Source of the DNA: Nanobdellota archaeon
GTDB lineage: Archaea; Nanobdellota; Nanobdellia; Pacearchaeales; GW2011-AR1
NCBI GenBank assembly: GCA_020053375.1
Contig: JAGVNG010000031.1
Span: 1 to 47,233, forward strand
Length of the DNA: 47,233 bases
Direction of reading: 5' to 3'
Shown here piece after piece: positions 1 through 8,063 of this stretch (its first letter is position 1; the number at the start of each line of letters is the position of its first letter). The notes under the pieces were generated by a model that made no database searches, was not told where the DNA came from, and saw only the letters and a list, made by a program, of their open reading frames with translations. A program made the translations under genes and the position numbers.

Positions 1-1
1 A

Positions 2-877
2 ACTTGGGCCAATGTAACTAATGGAACCATGGCAACATGGGAACAAGTTATGAACGGGACAGTTTCTGGTGGAGGAATAACATGGGCAGTTGCAAACAAC
101 GGTACGTTGTTGAATTACAGCAATGCATTGAACAACACATTAATGCAACAAGCTAACTGGAATGCTACTAATATATCTTACAGAGAAATAATAAACCACA
201 CTTTCTACAATTCAACAAATGTGTTCTTTGGAATAAACACTTCAACACCACAAAATCAATTAAATGTGATAGGAGATATAAATGCAACGCTTGATATTTG
301 GGTATATAGAACTCTTAATCTTACAAGCGGATATCTTTATGCAACAAATGGGACATTCCTGACAACAGAAACATTCTGGAATGCAAATGCTTCTAACTTT
401 ACCACATTGTATGGAAATCAATTAGGAAATGCAAGTAATTTCACAACTAATTACGGACATATATTAGGTTGGGCAAACAATGCTTCTAACTTTACAACAT
501 TATATGGAAATCAGTATACAAATTGGACTAATGTAACTGGTTATGCAAGAGCGTTAGCATGGCAAGGCAATGCTACAAACTTTACAACGATTTATAGTGG
601 ATTACTTGGAAACTATACTAGTGGACCTTGGCAAAGTAATGCTTCTAACTTTACAACATTATATGGAAATCAGTATACAAATTGGACTAATGTAACTGGT
701 TATGCAAGAGCGTTAGCATGGCAAGGTAATGCTACTAATTTCACAACAATATACGGATATGCAATAAATAAAACATATACAGAAAATTCATCCTTAAACA
801 CAAGTTACATAACAAACGGAACAGGAGGAGCTTATATTTACCACAACGGAACAGGGTGGTGCATAGGAGGGTGTTAA
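2..877 (+). CDS. Repeat-rich surface glycoprotein, 5'-partial
   Basis: The reading frame is already open at the left edge (TWANVTNGT precedes the first ATG at 29), so the true start lies outside the window. The protein is dense in N-x-S/T sequons and aromatic residues and is built of repeats around NASNFTTLYGNQ and WTNVTGYARALAWQGN. A segment FFGINTSTPQNQLNVIGDIN resembles the GIGTxxPxxKLxVxGxI repeat of trimeric tail-fibre and adhesin shafts. It ends in a Cys-flanked WCIGGC. It is probably an exported, heavily glycosylated fibre or S-layer-associated protein. It overlaps the next gene by one base (TAATG), so the two are co-transcribed. The fibre role is inferred. Confidence 0.7.
   Translation, partial: TWANVTNGTMATWEQVMNGTVSGGGITWAVANNGTLLNYSNALNNTLMQQANWNATNISYREIINHTFYNSTNVFFGINTSTPQNQLNVIGDINATLDIWVYRTLNLTSGYLYATNGTFLTTETFWNANASNFTTLYGNQLGNASNFTTNYGHILGWANNASNFTTLYGNQYTNWTNVTGYARALAWQGNATNFTTIYSGLLGNYTSGPWQSNASNFTTLYGNQYTNWTNVTGYARALAWQGNATNFTTIYGYAINKTYTENSSLNTSYITNGTGGAYIYHNGTGWCIGGC
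479..726 (+). repeat. 89-bp identical direct repeat inside the surface gene
   Basis: Bases 479-567 and 638-726 are identical, with a 159-base period, and similarity continues past the identical block. Each copy encodes one NASNFTTLYGNQ...ALAWQG unit. Perfect identity at nucleotide level suggests recent duplication or ongoing recombination, which can change copy number and fibre length. Confidence 0.9.
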
Positions 878-2016
878 TGAAAAATAAAATCTTTTTGTTA
901 ATTATTCTTGGAATGTTTTTTCTTTACATTGTTCCTTTAATTTCATCTCTTCAGGCAACCATTATTAAATATAACTTTACAACAAACCTATCGGATAGAA
1001 ATGCATATTTTGAGTACCCTGCAACAGCAAACGCTTGGAACACCACAGAGGTGGCTGGATTCTATGGAAATGCAACATCAGCACGGTATACTGCTCTTGG
1101 TTCTCCGGGCGGAACAACAGCAAATGTTTGGGCTCACGGTGGAAATGACAACCCGTTTTGGAAATTCAACTTTACCGTGAAGGAGGCAAATTTAAGCAGA
1201 AACCAAATACAATGGCTTAACGTGAATGTTACCGGTTACGATAACGCCACTGCTGCAGAAGTGGGAAAAGCGAGTATATGGAATTTTACCTCTGGAGCTT
1301 TTGTTCAATTTGGAACTCTTCCGGATTCAACTGCTGGAATTCGTTCTATGAATTATACTGGAAATGCAAATGCAACTAATTTCATACAACCTGCAACTTC
1401 AAATGTGGTGGTATATGTTTTGGGTCCTTCTTTTGATGCAATTGACGGTTTATTCATTGATTTCGTTGAAGTTCAAATAATGTATCTAAAAGATGTCAAT
1501 GCACCCGCTTGGTCAAGCAATATGACAAATGGAACTTTGGCAGGTTCAACAATAAATCATAGTGTAAATTGGACGGACGATGTTGGTTTTTCAGGTTACA
1601 TTTTCAGCTTTAATAATGGAAATGGAACTTTTCTCAATGATACTTGGCAGCCAATGACTTCTGATAATTGGACAAACATAACAAAAAATGTAAATTCAAC
1701 AGTGGGTTCAATAATAAATTGGTCTGTTTATGTAAACGATTCTTCAAACAATTGGAATGTCACAAGCATCTTTAATTATACAACAACAGGAGCAACGGAT
1801 TCCTGTTCTTGCCCAGCTGTTAACAATAACTGGCTCATAATCAATGGGGACCAATGCACTCTTTCAGCAAGTTGCAATCTTGGGACGGGAACATTAAGAG
1901 TTTTAAGTGGCGCTTTGAGAATAGGCAGCACAGGAATTCTTAATGCAAATCATTGTTTTGTTCAAAATGCGCAGAATTTATTTGTTACAAATGGAGGCAA
2001 ATTATCCTGTAGATAA
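877..2016 (+). CDS. Secreted sequon-rich surface protein
   Basis: The start is placed at the ATG at 877 because AGGAGG lies at 865-870 and the ATG overlaps the upstream stop; the next in-frame upstream start adds only seven residues before the signal peptide. The product is 379 aa with a signal peptide (MKNKIFLLIILGMFFLYIVP). A long beta-rich middle carries many N-x-T/S sites. The C-terminal 65 residues look like a small beta-solenoid (alternating short strands, four to five Cys, LRVLSGALRIGSTG). No membrane anchor is seen at the C-terminus. It sits between two other surface genes with 1-base spacing, so it is likely part of the same cell-surface assembly. The exact family is not recognised. 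Confidence 0.75.
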   Translation: MKNKIFLLIILGMFFLYIVPLISSLQATIIKYNFTTNLSDRNAYFEYPATANAWNTTEVAGFYGNATSARYTALGSPGGTTANVWAHGGNDNPFWKFNFTVKEANLSRNQIQWLNVNVTGYDNATAAEVGKASIWNFTSGAFVQFGTLPDSTAGIRSMNYTGNANATNFIQPATSNVVVYVLGPSFDAIDGLFIDFVEVQIMYLKDVNAPAWSSNMTNGTLAGSTINHSVNWTDDVGFSGYIFSFNNGNGTFLNDTWQPMTSDNWTNITKNVNSTVGSIINWSVYVNDSSNNWNVTSIFNYTTTGATDSCSCPAVNNNWLIINGDQCTLSASCNLGTGTLRVLSGALRIGSTGILNANHCFVQNAQNLFVTNGGKLSCR

Positions 2017-2017
2017 A

Positions 2018-3856
2018 ATGAAATTAATATTTAGTAGATATATAAAAACTTGGAAAAAAATCGATATTAAATTATTTGCTATCGCATTAAGCGTTTTATT
2101 ATTAACACTTCTTTCAGTTTCAACTTCTGCTCTGACTATCAACTCAACAAACTACTCAGGCTTTATCACTTCTGGAGCGTCTTCGGGAAACCTCACAGGA
2201 GATACAATTGATGGGAGCACAGCGGGTTTTTACCAGCAGCCAATAAGATATCTTAACGATTTGCTTTATTCCGGACTGGCTAGTTTTTCCTTCAATGTCT
2301 CGGCTCCAACAGGGAATCTTCCCTCTTTAACCATCAATCTTCCAGAAAATGAGACTTATCTAAAAAACACAAATCTTAAGCTTAATTTTACCTCTTCGCT
2401 AGCCAGTTATGTATGGTATAACCTTGACGGCACAGGCTCAAACACAACAATAACCGAAAACACAACCTTCACCGCAGCAGATGGGCTTCATACCCTTTAT
2501 TTATGGGCTAACAATACCTACGGAAATTCCACAAAGAATATAACCTTTACAGCAAATGAAACAAAACATATAATATCTTACGATAATTATTCCGGTTCGA
2601 CAAGAGGTGAATCAACAGATTTCAATAAATCGTCTTATGAAGATATCCAGGATCTGTCAGGAGTTATTCTTGAAAACACCAATTATGGAAAAATTAAATT
2701 CAATGTAGTGTTGAATTTAACAAATGACAGCAATTTATCAGATAACACCTTTAATTTGGACATTTATACAAGCATTTTGAATAACAGCATTTTCATAAAC
2801 TCCACTGCCCTGCCAAATTTCAACAAGTCAGCCACCCTCTATCTCTACAGTCTTGCGCTCACAAATCCAAGAGTCCTGAGGGACGGAGAGGCATGTTCTT
2901 CTGCAATCTGCGCGGAAGTAAATTATTCTGGAGGAACTTTTGTTTTCAATGTCACGCAATTCAGCAATTATTCCGCAGATGAAACACCTGCTGCGGGCCT
3001 GGACACAACAGTTTCGCCGGGGGGAGGCGGTGGCGGGGGAACTGCTTCGACAGCATTTATTACAGATAAAAGCCAGATTTCAGTGACACTAACGCCCGGG
3101 CAGGTAAAAACTGAGAATATTACAATAACTAATACTGGAAGCCAGGTTGCGAGCTTTAAAATAGAAAACCTCTTGCCTGATTTCATTGTGAGGAGAGAAG
3201 ATATAATCGTCCTGAATCCAGGTGAGTCGAGAGCAATTCCATTATATATTCTGGCAAGAGTCGACACTATTCCTGACTTATATCTTGGAAAGATAATCAT
3301 CAGCTCTGGTTCAACTAAAAAAGAAATCTTAATAGCCATTGAAGTTGAATCAGAGGGAGTCTTGCTGGATGTAAGGGCAGAGATATTGGAAGATTATGGA
3401 AAAATACTGCCAGGTGGAGAAGTTTTGGCAGAGATGAGATTATTTAATTTAGGGGAGCCTGGTGAAAGAAAAGATGTTTTAATAGAATACATAATAAAAG
3501 ATTATGATGATAATGTTATTGTAACAGAAACAGAATCCCTGGCTATACAGACACAGACAACCTTTATAAAAAGAATTTCTATCCCGGCAGATGCAAGGTT
3601 AGGAAATTATACCCTTTATGTAAAGGCGACTTATGAGGGCAAAATAGCAAGCTCCTCTGATAATTTTGAGGTTGTCTCCTCAACAGTAACGGACAATGAA
3701 AAGATATATATAATAATTATAATTATTCTCTCTGTAATAATAAGCTTAGTTGTCTATTTAAGCATTGAGCACCAAATGAGAAAACACTATAAAGAGGGAA
3801 AAACCCATGAAAAAACAGTCGGGAAGGTTAACCTGAGCAAAATAATGAAAAAATAA
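2018..3856 (+). CDS. Membrane-anchored surface protein with CARDB/NEW3-like domain
   Basis: The ATG at 2018 lies one base after the previous stop and directly precedes the signal segment, so it is preferred over the ATG at 1943 inside the upstream gene. The product is 612 aa: N-terminal hydrophobic signal (about residues 15-37), a sequon-rich beta domain, a glycine hinge SPGGGGGGGT, then Ig-like beta domains of the CARDB/NEW3 kind (SQISVTLTPGQVKTENITITNTG), a C-terminal transmembrane helix (about residues 568-590) and a basic cytoplasmic tail. The topology is one large extracellular part anchored at the C-terminus. It forms an apparent operon with both neighbours. Confidence 0.75.
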   Translation: MKLIFSRYIKTWKKIDIKLFAIALSVLLLTLLSVSTSALTINSTNYSGFITSGASSGNLTGDTIDGSTAGFYQQPIRYLNDLLYSGLASFSFNVSAPTGNLPSLTINLPENETYLKNTNLKLNFTSSLASYVWYNLDGTGSNTTITENTTFTAADGLHTLYLWANNTYGNSTKNITFTANETKHIISYDNYSGSTRGESTDFNKSSYEDIQDLSGVILENTNYGKIKFNVVLNLTNDSNLSDNTFNLDIYTSILNNSIFINSTALPNFNKSATLYLYSLALTNPRVLRDGEACSSAICAEVNYSGGTFVFNVTQFSNYSADETPAAGLDTTVSPGGGGGGGTASTAFITDKSQISVTLTPGQVKTENITITNTGSQVASFKIENLLPDFIVRREDIIVLNPGESRAIPLYILARVDTIPDLYLGKIIISSGSTKKEILIAIEVESEGVLLDVRAEILEDYGKILPGGEVLAEMRLFNLGEPGERKDVLIEYIIKDYDDNVIVTETESLAIQTQTTFIKRISIPADARLGNYTLYVKATYEGKIASSSDNFEVVSSTVTDNEKIYIIIIIILSVIISLVVYLSIEHQMRKHYKEGKTHEKTVGKVNLSKIMKK

Positions 3857-3857
3857 A

Positions 3858-4523
3858 ATGGCACTAGATTACATAATTGTTGGAATAAGCATGGTGGTGT
3901 TTATCTTTTATTTAATAGCTCTTTTTTTGCTGTTTGATGCAAGAAAAAGACTGGAGGGAAACGCAAAAGTTGCCTTTACATATTTTATAATAGCATTTCT
4001 CTTTTTGGTAATCAGAAGGCTTCAACAAATTTTCCTTGAGTCGCAGATAGTGGCATTCATCCCTTATTTTGCTGACTATATAACATTAATATTTGCCATA
4101 TTATTCACTGCAGCGGTGTTTTATTTCCACAAGGCTATAACAAGCGCCGGCGGAAAGAGCAAGGGAGTTCGGGCAAGTTCAAAGCCTTTTGGAATCAAGA
4201 TATTGCTCTGGGGATTGGCCATTCTTATTGCTGTTAATTTGCTGGCCAGATTTGAAGTTATACAGCTTGTCGGTTTCCAGTCCGACCTGCTAAGCCTTAT
4301 AACCCTTTTATTTGTGGCAACAGAAATAGGCGTAAAAAGTTATGTAAAAGAGGGAAAAAAGAAGTTGGATGTAATTGGATGGTTTGGGGTGATTATTATA
4401 GCTATATTATTTCTTGCTTTAATAACAAGTTGGCTTGGACTGACGCTGCCAATTATAAGCATATTAAAGCAAACTATAGAATCAGCTCTTCTTGTGTTTG
4501 TAATAATAGAGATATTCAGATAA
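3858..4523 (+). CDS. Polytopic membrane protein of unknown function
   Basis: A 221-aa, very hydrophobic protein with about seven predicted transmembrane helices (near residues 4-26, 36-55, 64-92, 113-131, 134-155, 171-194, 200-218) and basic loops between them. It starts one base after the stop of the CARDB-like surface protein, so co-expression and possibly physical coupling with the surface proteins are likely. No transporter or enzyme motif was recognised. It could be a sensor or assembly partner; that is inference. Confidence 0.7.
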   Translation: MALDYIIVGISMVVFIFYLIALFLLFDARKRLEGNAKVAFTYFIIAFLFLVIRRLQQIFLESQIVAFIPYFADYITLIFAILFTAAVFYFHKAITSAGGKSKGVRASSKPFGIKILLWGLAILIAVNLLARFEVIQLVGFQSDLLSLITLLFVATEIGVKSYVKEGKKKLDVIGWFGVIIIAILFLALITSWLGLTLPIISILKQTIESALLVFVIIEIFR

Positions 4524-4563
4524 ATAGAGAAAATTATATATAATGCTTCCTCCTTCCTATTTT

Positions 4564-4800
4564 ATGGGTTGGAAAACTTATTTAGTGGTGTATTTTAAAG
4601 CGGGAAATAAAAAAGTGTCGGAAGTGGTTAAAAAAGTGGAATCAGTTGGGTTCAAGTCATCTCTTGGTCCTGTTGATTTTATCTATGAATGGAAAAATGA
4701 GCCGACAAAAGAGCAGGTTTTGAAGCTTGCGGACAATCTGGCAGAAGCCTTAAAGGGCACAGAATCTATGTTTAACATAGATACCCATGAAGGCCCTTAA
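4564..4800 (+). CDS. Small conserved-looking protein, unknown
   Basis: A 78-aa alpha/beta protein starting MGWKTYLVVYFKAGNKK and ending FNIDTHEGP. A strong TATA-like stretch (AAATTATATATAA, 4531-4543) overlaps the longer possible start at 4543 and sits about 26 bases before the ATG at 4564, so a leaderless start at 4564 is preferred. The alternation of strand-helix-strand suggests a ferredoxin-like fold (strands near residues 3-9, 32-41, 66-72), but no family was recognised. It is monocistronic and converges on the hydrolase pseudogene. Confidence 0.6.
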   Translation: MGWKTYLVVYFKAGNKKVSEVVKKVESVGFKSSLGPVDFIYEWKNEPTKEQVLKLADNLAEALKGTESMFNIDTHEGP

Positions 4801-4814
4801 ATCTTAATTTAATT

Positions 4815-5386
4815 TCATTTCAAAAACCGTAGTATTTCCGGCAGTTTTTTTATTCCATGCCCTTCGTCAAAATGATATCGATTTTTTAGAATTAAAATCG
4901 TGGTATTCAATTTTTCCCTGAACAATTTTTTATTTGACAGGGGAACATAAGGATCATTATCCGAGAATATACAGATAAAATCACCACAATGAGATTTCAC
5001 TTTCTCCCAATTTATAGGTGTCTCCATCCATGGTTTTGCAATTGCAACAACTTCTTCTCCCTCTTCTTTTATTGTTTCCTCATCCAATTTCATCCATGGT
5101 GCAATTAAAATACATTTGGCAATTTTCACATTTTTGGCAAAGTCTCCATATATCTTAAAACTGCTTGTGCACCAATACTATGCCCAATAAAGATAGTTTC
5201 ATTGTCTATTTTACCAGCAATTTTAGCCAAGTGTGAAACCCAAGCTTTAATCTCTGGCAGTGTCGGATTTGGCATCAAGGGTACAACAACCTCAAACCCT
5301 ATAGATTCTGCTTGCTTTTTTATCCACTGATGCATAGGCTCTTTCGGAGAGCCATCCCAACCATGAACTAATATTACTTTTTTCAT
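4815..5386 (-). pseudogene. RBBP9/YdeN-type serine hydrolase, frameshifted
   Basis: Two overlapping minus-strand frames (5386-5126 and 5129-4815) make one alpha/beta hydrolase of about 190 aa. The first half has HGWDGSP and the nucleophile elbow GHSIGAQ (Ser70). The second half has the acid (SDNDPYVP) and the catalytic His (HFDEGHG). The break lies at an A5 run in the coding strand (5131-5135): one extra A would restore LPKNVKIAKCILIAPW. The upstream frame ends in TGA overlapping a GTG of the downstream frame (GTGA), so reinitiation giving two half-proteins is conceivable. A sequencing indel or recent pseudogene is more likely. Confidence 0.75.
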
Positions 5387-5497
5387 TGTGATTTATTTCA
5401 TTTAGTAAGATAGAAACATTTTAAATATAACTATTTCTTCTTTTTTCGAAGAGCCTTAAATCGATAATTTATTAGCGATTTAGAGTGAACGAAGTAA

Positions 5498-5572
5498 GCC
5501 CTCGTAGCTCAGCCTGGAAAGAGCACTTGCCTTCTAAGCAAGGGGTCGCAGGTTCAAATCCTGTCGGGGGCA
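5498..5572 (+). tRNA. tRNA-Arg (anticodon TCT)
   Basis: A complete cloverleaf: acceptor GCCCTCG/CGGGGGC with one T-G wobble, D arm GCTC...GAGC, anticodon stem CTTGC/GCAAG with loop CTTCTAA (anticodon TCT at 5533-5535), T arm GCAGG-TTCAAAT-CCTGT, discriminator A. CCA is not encoded. It has no intron. Confidence 0.95.
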
Positions 5573-5632
5573 TTTGTCTGAGAAGACAAAGCCAACGAAC
5601 ACGAAACGTTAGTTTCAGTGTCGAGGGCATAT
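5573..5632 (+). other. tRNA-Arg trailer: two hairpins plus a partial copy of the tRNA 3' end
   Basis: Directly after tRNA-Arg is a perfect hairpin TTTGTCT-GAGA-AGACAAA (5573-5590), then a second hairpin centred on GAAAC-GTTA-GTTTC (about 5595-5622). It ends in TGTCGAGGGCAT, a one-mismatch copy of the tRNA-Arg 3' end TGTCGGGGGCAT. tRNA-Cys begins three bases later. It resembles the better-defined modules downstream of the tRNA-Leu genes but is more degenerate. Confidence 0.4.
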
Positions 5633-5727
5633 GCGGAGGTGGCACAATGGCACTGCGTCTGCCTGCAGCTCAAAGGAATAACTGAGTAGAGAGCAGATTT
5701 TCGTGGGTTCGATTCCCACCCTCCGCT
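5633..5727 (+). tRNA. tRNA-Cys (anticodon GCA) with 23-nt intron
   Basis: Acceptor GCGGAGG/CCTCCGC, discriminator T (the expected U73 for Cys), T arm GTGGG-TTCGATT-CCCAC, anticodon stem TCTGC/GCAGA with anticodon GCA at 5665-5667. A canonical bulge-helix-bulge fits exactly: central helix CTGC (5663-5666) with GTAG (5686-5689), 5' bulge 5667-5669, 3' bulge 5690-5692, inner helix TCA/TGA. Cutting after the second bulge base gives an intron at 5669-5691, position 37/38. The D stem has only three pairs. Confidence 0.93.
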
Positions 5728-5775
5728 TTAAATCAAAATAAAAAAGAGGTTTGAAAAAATTTCAGTTTTATAATT

Positions 5776-6015
5776 ATGAAAATAAAAGGCTGGAAAATAA
5801 AAAATAGGAAACTTCACAAAGAATTTAAGTTCAAAGATTTTAAGGAAACCCTCAAATTTGTCAATAAAGTTGGAAAAGCAGCTGAGAAACAAGGGCATCA
5901 TCCCAACATTTATTTCACATGGGGAAGATGCATTATTGATATTTATACACACTCCATTAAAGGGCTGAGTGAAAAAGACTTCGCATTGGCTTCAAGAATT
6001 AATAAGATAAAATAG
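5776..6015 (+). CDS. Pterin-4a-carbinolamine dehydratase-like protein (PCD/DCoH)
   Basis: 79 aa with the PCD pattern: Lys-rich first strand, helix KETLKFVNKVGKAAEKQGHHPNI, then strand YFTWGRCIIDIYTHSIKGLSEKDFALASRINKI. The paired histidines (HHPNI) and the later TH are the expected active-site residues. In the family it dehydrates 4a-hydroxytetrahydropterin, but archaea of this kind usually lack aromatic hydroxylases, so a moonlighting or molybdopterin-related role is possible. It stands alone after tRNA-Cys. Confidence 0.85.
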   Translation: MKIKGWKIKNRKLHKEFKFKDFKETLKFVNKVGKAAEKQGHHPNIYFTWGRCIIDIYTHSIKGLSEKDFALASRINKIK

Positions 6016-6151
6016 TTAGATAAATCTATTCTTGCATTTAAGAAAATAATCTATTGGTGATAAAATTCATCCATATTAAATAGAGTAAAAAGTGTTGATT
6101 TATATTAAAAGTTGTCTTTGCATTCTAACGTCTTATTGCCGTCAGTCCAAA

Positions 6152-7045
6152 TCAAACTTCAAAGACATCCAAATCCTTTGCTAGGAATGTGTTCTTGAAG
6201 ATTTTCTGCGCTTCACTTAATATCCTTAATGGGTCCTTGTCGTATCTCTCGCTTAAATGCGTTAAAATTAATTTCTTCACCTTCGATTCTTTTGCAATCT
6301 CGGCAGCCTGTTTTGAGGTCATATGCTTGTGTTCTCTTGCCAGTTCATGCAATTCAGCATCATAGGTTGATTCAATTATCAGCGCATCCGCATCTTTTGC
6401 AAGAAGATGCATATTTTTGTTTGCCATGCTATCCATCACAAAGCATATTTTCTTTGAGTCAGCAAGATATGTAAGATTCTTTGCTAAATATTTTTTCCCA
6501 TTATGGATTATATCCTTTCCCTCTTTTAATTTATGGAGTAATGGTCCCAATGGGAGCCCTGATTTCTGCAGTTTTTTCTTGTCTATTCTTATCTGCCCTT
6601 TCTTGACAAAGCAGTATGCATTACAGGGTATTCCATGCACCATTAATTTGGATTCAAGGTAAAACTCATCATTTTCAAAGAATTTTCCGTTAACCTCCTC
6701 AACTTCTATTTTTATTCCTGCAGCGGATGGAAATGCAGTAAGCAAATCTTTCATGTGCCTCTTTATCCCCTTAGGACCATAGATAAAGAGGGTTTTTTTA
6801 TATCCATTAAGAGAAAGAGTTTGTATAAGCCCAGGAATTCCAAGAACATGGTCTCCGTGCCAGTGTGTAACCAGAATCCTTGTTACTTTTGTAGGGCTTA
6901 TTCCAGCCATCCTGAATTGTCTCTGTGTACCTTCTCCGCAATCAACAAGAATATTTTCTCCATCATAAGTTAGAAGCATTGCCGGATGATTTCTTTTTAT
7001 GCTTGGAAATGGTCCAGATGTTCCCAAAAAAGTAACCTTTATCAT
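6152..7045 (-). CDS. rnz: Ribonuclease Z (tRNA 3' endonuclease)
   Basis: A 297-aa metallo-beta-lactamase-fold protein of the short RNase Z type. The start MIKVTFLGTSG and the zinc motif HWHGDH (residues 61-66) are typical; further ligands are the His in HGIPC, the Asp in VMDSMA and the His in LTHLSERY. An exosite-like arm (KKLQKSGLPLGPLLHKLKEGKDI) is present. It cleaves pre-tRNA after the discriminator base, which matters here because no tRNA gene in the window encodes CCA. It is monocistronic. Confidence 0.95.
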   Translation of the reverse strand: MIKVTFLGTSGPFPSIKRNHPAMLLTYDGENILVDCGEGTQRQFRMAGISPTKVTRILVTHWHGDHVLGIPGLIQTLSLNGYKKTLFIYGPKGIKRHMKDLLTAFPSAAGIKIEVEEVNGKFFENDEFYLESKLMVHGIPCNAYCFVKKGQIRIDKKKLQKSGLPLGPLLHKLKEGKDIIHNGKKYLAKNLTYLADSKKICFVMDSMANKNMHLLAKDADALIIESTYDAELHELAREHKHMTSKQAAEIAKESKVKKLILTHLSERYDKDPLRILSEAQKIFKNTFLAKDLDVFEV

Positions 7046-7144
7046 AACTAAAACAGGGAAAACTGATTAATAAAAGTAACGAACAAAGCCCAAGCTAAGT
7101 ATAAGCTTTTTAGAATCCTCGCGAAAACTTAAGAGGAAAAACGC

Positions 7145-7399
7145 TTATTCTTTTTTTAATGCTGTTGATGCGGGAGATATAAAAATAATTGTATCTCCTC
7201 GTAGAAAGGTTAACCCGACATTTCTCTTTACTTCGTTGTTTTGCATTTCTTTGGTGTTATCCAAGACCAAATTGATATGGATATCAAAAGCCAATAATGT
7301 CCCAACAAACTGCTTGTCTCCTTTCAGATGCACCAAAACTTCTTTTCCCTTGGAATTGTTTAGCAAGTCCAAAGGTCTCTCGATTCCGTTAACCATCAA
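7145..7399 (-). CDS. Sm-like archaeal protein (LSm)
   Basis: 84 aa. The Sm1 motif spans KGKEVLVHLKGDKQFVGTLLAFDIHINLVLDN, with the usual D-x-H-x-N-L-V-L-D core, and Sm2 is LRGDTIIFISP (usually IRGDNVV). The family forms homoheptameric rings that bind U-rich RNA and take part in RNA processing. It starts MMVNG or one codon later. It is divergent from eS8 across a shared AT-rich intergenic region at 7400-7553. Confidence 0.93.
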   Translation of the reverse strand: MMVNGIERPLDLLNNSKGKEVLVHLKGDKQFVGTLLAFDIHINLVLDNTKEMQNNEVKRNVGLTFLRGDTIIFISPASTALKKE

Positions 7400-7553
7400 T
7401 TAGTTTTGGGAATTTTGTTTATAAATATTTCCGTTAGGAAATATCGATTTGAGAAAACAGAAATTTTCGATTCGTAACAAAATACAGCAAGATATTTAAA
7501 TCACTTTTTTCAACTAATCCTATGAATAAGGGAGAAATACATTTTTAGATAAA

Positions 7554-7916
7554 ATGCATAAAGGAAGAAAAATTTCAGGTGGAAAATATTCAAAAAGAAG
7601 AAAGAAAAGGCTGTATGAGCGACCAGGACAAAAAAGGATAGTAAAACTTGGAAAGGAAAAAATAAAAAGTAAAAGGATGAGGGGTGGAAAATTAAAGGCA
7701 TTCCTAAGTGGCGCAGAATTCGTGAACGTTTCTGTAAAAGGAAAAAATAAAAAGACACAGATTAAAAATGTTCTTGAAACCCCCTCGGATAAATTCCTTG
7801 CAAGACAAAATATAATAACCAAGGGAACAATTATTGAGACAGAGATGGGTAAAATAAGAATAACAAACAGACCAAGTCAGGAAGGGGTTTTGAACGGAGT
7901 TCCTGCTGGAAAATAA
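7554..7916 (+). CDS. rps8e: 30S ribosomal protein eS8
   Basis: 120 aa, the normal archaeal length. It begins MHKGRKISGGKYSKRRKKRLYERPG and ends in the typical TKGTIIETEMGKIRITNRPSQEGVLNGVP. It is a basic rRNA-binding protein of the small subunit shared with eukaryotes. It is the last core gene before the accessory island at 7.93-14.3 kb. Confidence 0.96.
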   Translation: MHKGRKISGGKYSKRRKKRLYERPGQKRIVKLGKEKIKSKRMRGGKLKAFLSGAEFVNVSVKGKNKKTQIKNVLETPSDKFLARQNIITKGTIIETEMGKIRITNRPSQEGVLNGVPAGK

Positions 7917-7979
7917 TTTTCTCAAATTTAAGTCTTTTTTCTTAACATTACCTTCAATCGTCGTCTATAAAAACCTGCC

Positions 7980-8026
7980 TTGCACAAATTTGGGCAAGTT
8001 GCACAATAGAGTTTAAAGTTGCACAA
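7980..8026. repeat. Three TTGCACAA repeats at about 19-20-bp spacing
   Basis: TTGCACAA occurs at 7980-7987, 7999-8006 and 8019-8026, so all three lie on about the same DNA face (two helical turns apart). They lie just upstream of the TATA-like ATTTTATATATTTG (8034-8047) of the DUF4365-like gene, suiting an upstream regulator or element-encoded binding protein. The inverse form TTGTGCAA recurs at the other edge of the island (14268-14275, 14307-14314), with a one-mismatch copy at 14285-14292. Confidence 0.55.
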
Positions 8027-8063
8027 AAAGGAAATTTTATATATTTGAAGTATAAGTAATGTG

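Noticed and set aside
5485-5685. A 66-codon frame running through tRNA-Arg and into tRNA-Cys
   Set aside because: It is made of tRNA sequence and the trailer hairpins; both tRNAs fold perfectly.
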